A DNA stretch of 6,267 bases from Phycisphaerae bacterium (GTDB lineage Bacteria; Planctomycetota; Phycisphaerae; Sedimentisphaerales; Anaerobacaceae): NCBI GenBank assembly GCA_030667885.1, contig DAOUVA010000280.1, positions 1 through 6,267 of the forward strand. The letters run 5' to 3'. Made by a program: the position numbers and the translations under genes. This document shows positions 5,697 through 6,267 of this stretch, piece after piece. How positions within the stretch are numbered: position 1 is the stretch's first letter; every line of letters starts with the position of its first letter. The notes beneath the pieces were generated by a model, which was given only the letters and a program-made list of their open reading frames with translations, was not told the DNA's origin and did not search any database.

Positions 5697-6267
5697 CTAA
5701 TTCAATAAGTCATTTAATTTTTCAGTCAGCTCTTCGACATAAAAACTCAGACCGTCATATTTGAGAATCCTGTCATTAATCTCGATGCCTGTATGAAGTT
5801 TTATTAATTTTGCGAATTGAGATGTGGCGTTGTTCTCAACTATTATAATTCTTTTGGCTTTTTGAAGATAGTCGCTCGTTTGGCCCGGCAGGGGGTACAC
5901 CTGCTTGAAGTGCAGAAATGCAGTGTCTTCTCTGTCGAGAATTTCCACTGCCTCTCTTACGATATTGTACGTCGAACCCCAGCATACTATCAGGTTTTTA
6001 TAATCCTCAGAGCCAACCAATTCGGGCGGGATTGTTTCATCTTTTAGTAGTTCAAACTTCTTCAATCTTTTATCGACCATCTCGACTCTTAAGCCGAGGT
6101 CTTCGGTAATGTGTCCGGCCTCATCGTGCTCGTCGCTGTCAACCGCAACCAATCCTTTTCCATAGCCGGGTATTCCGCGGGGAGAAATACCATCGTCCGT
6201 CAATTTATATCTTTTATAATCGACGCCGGTTTTGATTATGTGTTTTTCGATATTGATATCCGACAAA
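5697..6267 (-). CDS. korA: 2-oxoacid:ferredoxin oxidoreductase, alpha subunit (C-terminal part, runs off window end)
   Basis: The last 190 or so residues of the alpha subunit. The frame stays open to the window edge, and the leading TTG codon there is an internal leucine, not a supported start. Full-length alpha subunits are about 380 residues, or near 580 with a fused gamma domain, so most of the protein is missing. Visible features are the DYKRY..T.DGISPRGIPG segment typical of 2-oxoacid:acceptor alpha subunits, a Rossmann-like strand LIVCWGSTYNIVREAVE, and the closing HFKQVYPLP...KRIIIVENNATSQFAKLIK of the C-terminal domain II, which helps bind CoA and contacts the beta subunit in related enzymes. 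It ends with TAG 10 nt before korB, so the pair is certainly cotranscribed. Whether the missing part carries a gamma domain cannot be told from here. Confidence 0.9.
   Translation of the reverse strand, partial: LSDINIEKHIIKTGVDYKRYKLTDDGISPRGIPGYGKGLVAVDSDEHDEAGHITEDLGLRVEMVDKRLKKFELLKDETIPPELVGSEDYKNLIVCWGSTYNIVREAVEILDREDTAFLHFKQVYPLPGQTSDYLQKAKRIIIVENNATSQFAKLIKLHTGIEINDRILKYDGLSFYVEELTEKLNDLLN

Noticed and set aside
6264..6266. TTG at the window edge as the start of a short korA
   Set aside because: The preceding part of the alpha subunit is simply outside the window. TTG reads as leucine within a continuing frame, so the gene is partial, not short.

Overview
The window is a compact block of genes, all on the minus strand, so transcription runs from high to low coordinates. 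Its core matches the bacterial arsenosugar-biosynthesis gene set: an arsenite methyltransferase (ArsM), a radical SAM/Cys-rich ArsS protein, and a 'transferase 2, rSAM/selenodomain-associated' glycosyltransferase. Upstream lie the two subunits of a 2-oxoacid:ferredoxin oxidoreductase (alpha cut by the window end). A membrane-anchored SpoIIE/PP2C-type phosphatase sits between arsM and arsS. At the low-coordinate edge is the first part of an exported protein.

Order in the direction of transcription: korA C-terminus (6267-5697), 10 nt gap, korB (5686-4817), 33 nt gap, glycosyltransferase (4783-4067), 1 nt TAATG overlap, arsM (4067-3000), 24 nt gap, phosphatase (2975-1374), about 31 nt gap, arsS (1342-377), then a 232 nt gap before the exported protein (144 to beyond 1). 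The tight spacing suggests one operon. The only large gap is almost entirely filled by a 185 bp imperfect palindrome (179-363) that looks like a small non-autonomous mobile element. Without it the gap would be about 47 nt, so the exported-protein gene was probably part of the same operon.

Proposed joint function (inference from families): ArsM methylates As(III) to dimethylarsenite. ArsS transfers a 5'-deoxyadenosyl group from SAM to the dimethylated arsenic, giving a nucleoside precursor of arsenosugars. The glycosyltransferase may act on a later intermediate. The oxidoreductase makes reduced ferredoxin, which could feed the radical SAM cluster, though it may simply be a housekeeping neighbour. 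The phosphatase suggests a signalling layer inside the cluster.

Organism: moderate to low GC, a ferredoxin-dependent oxoacid oxidoreductase and a non-sporulation SpoIIE phosphatase suggest an anaerobic or microaerobic environmental bacterium. A planctomycete of the Phycisphaerae/Sedimentisphaerales type is my best guess, held with low confidence. No RNA genes, CRISPR arrays or transposase genes are visible.
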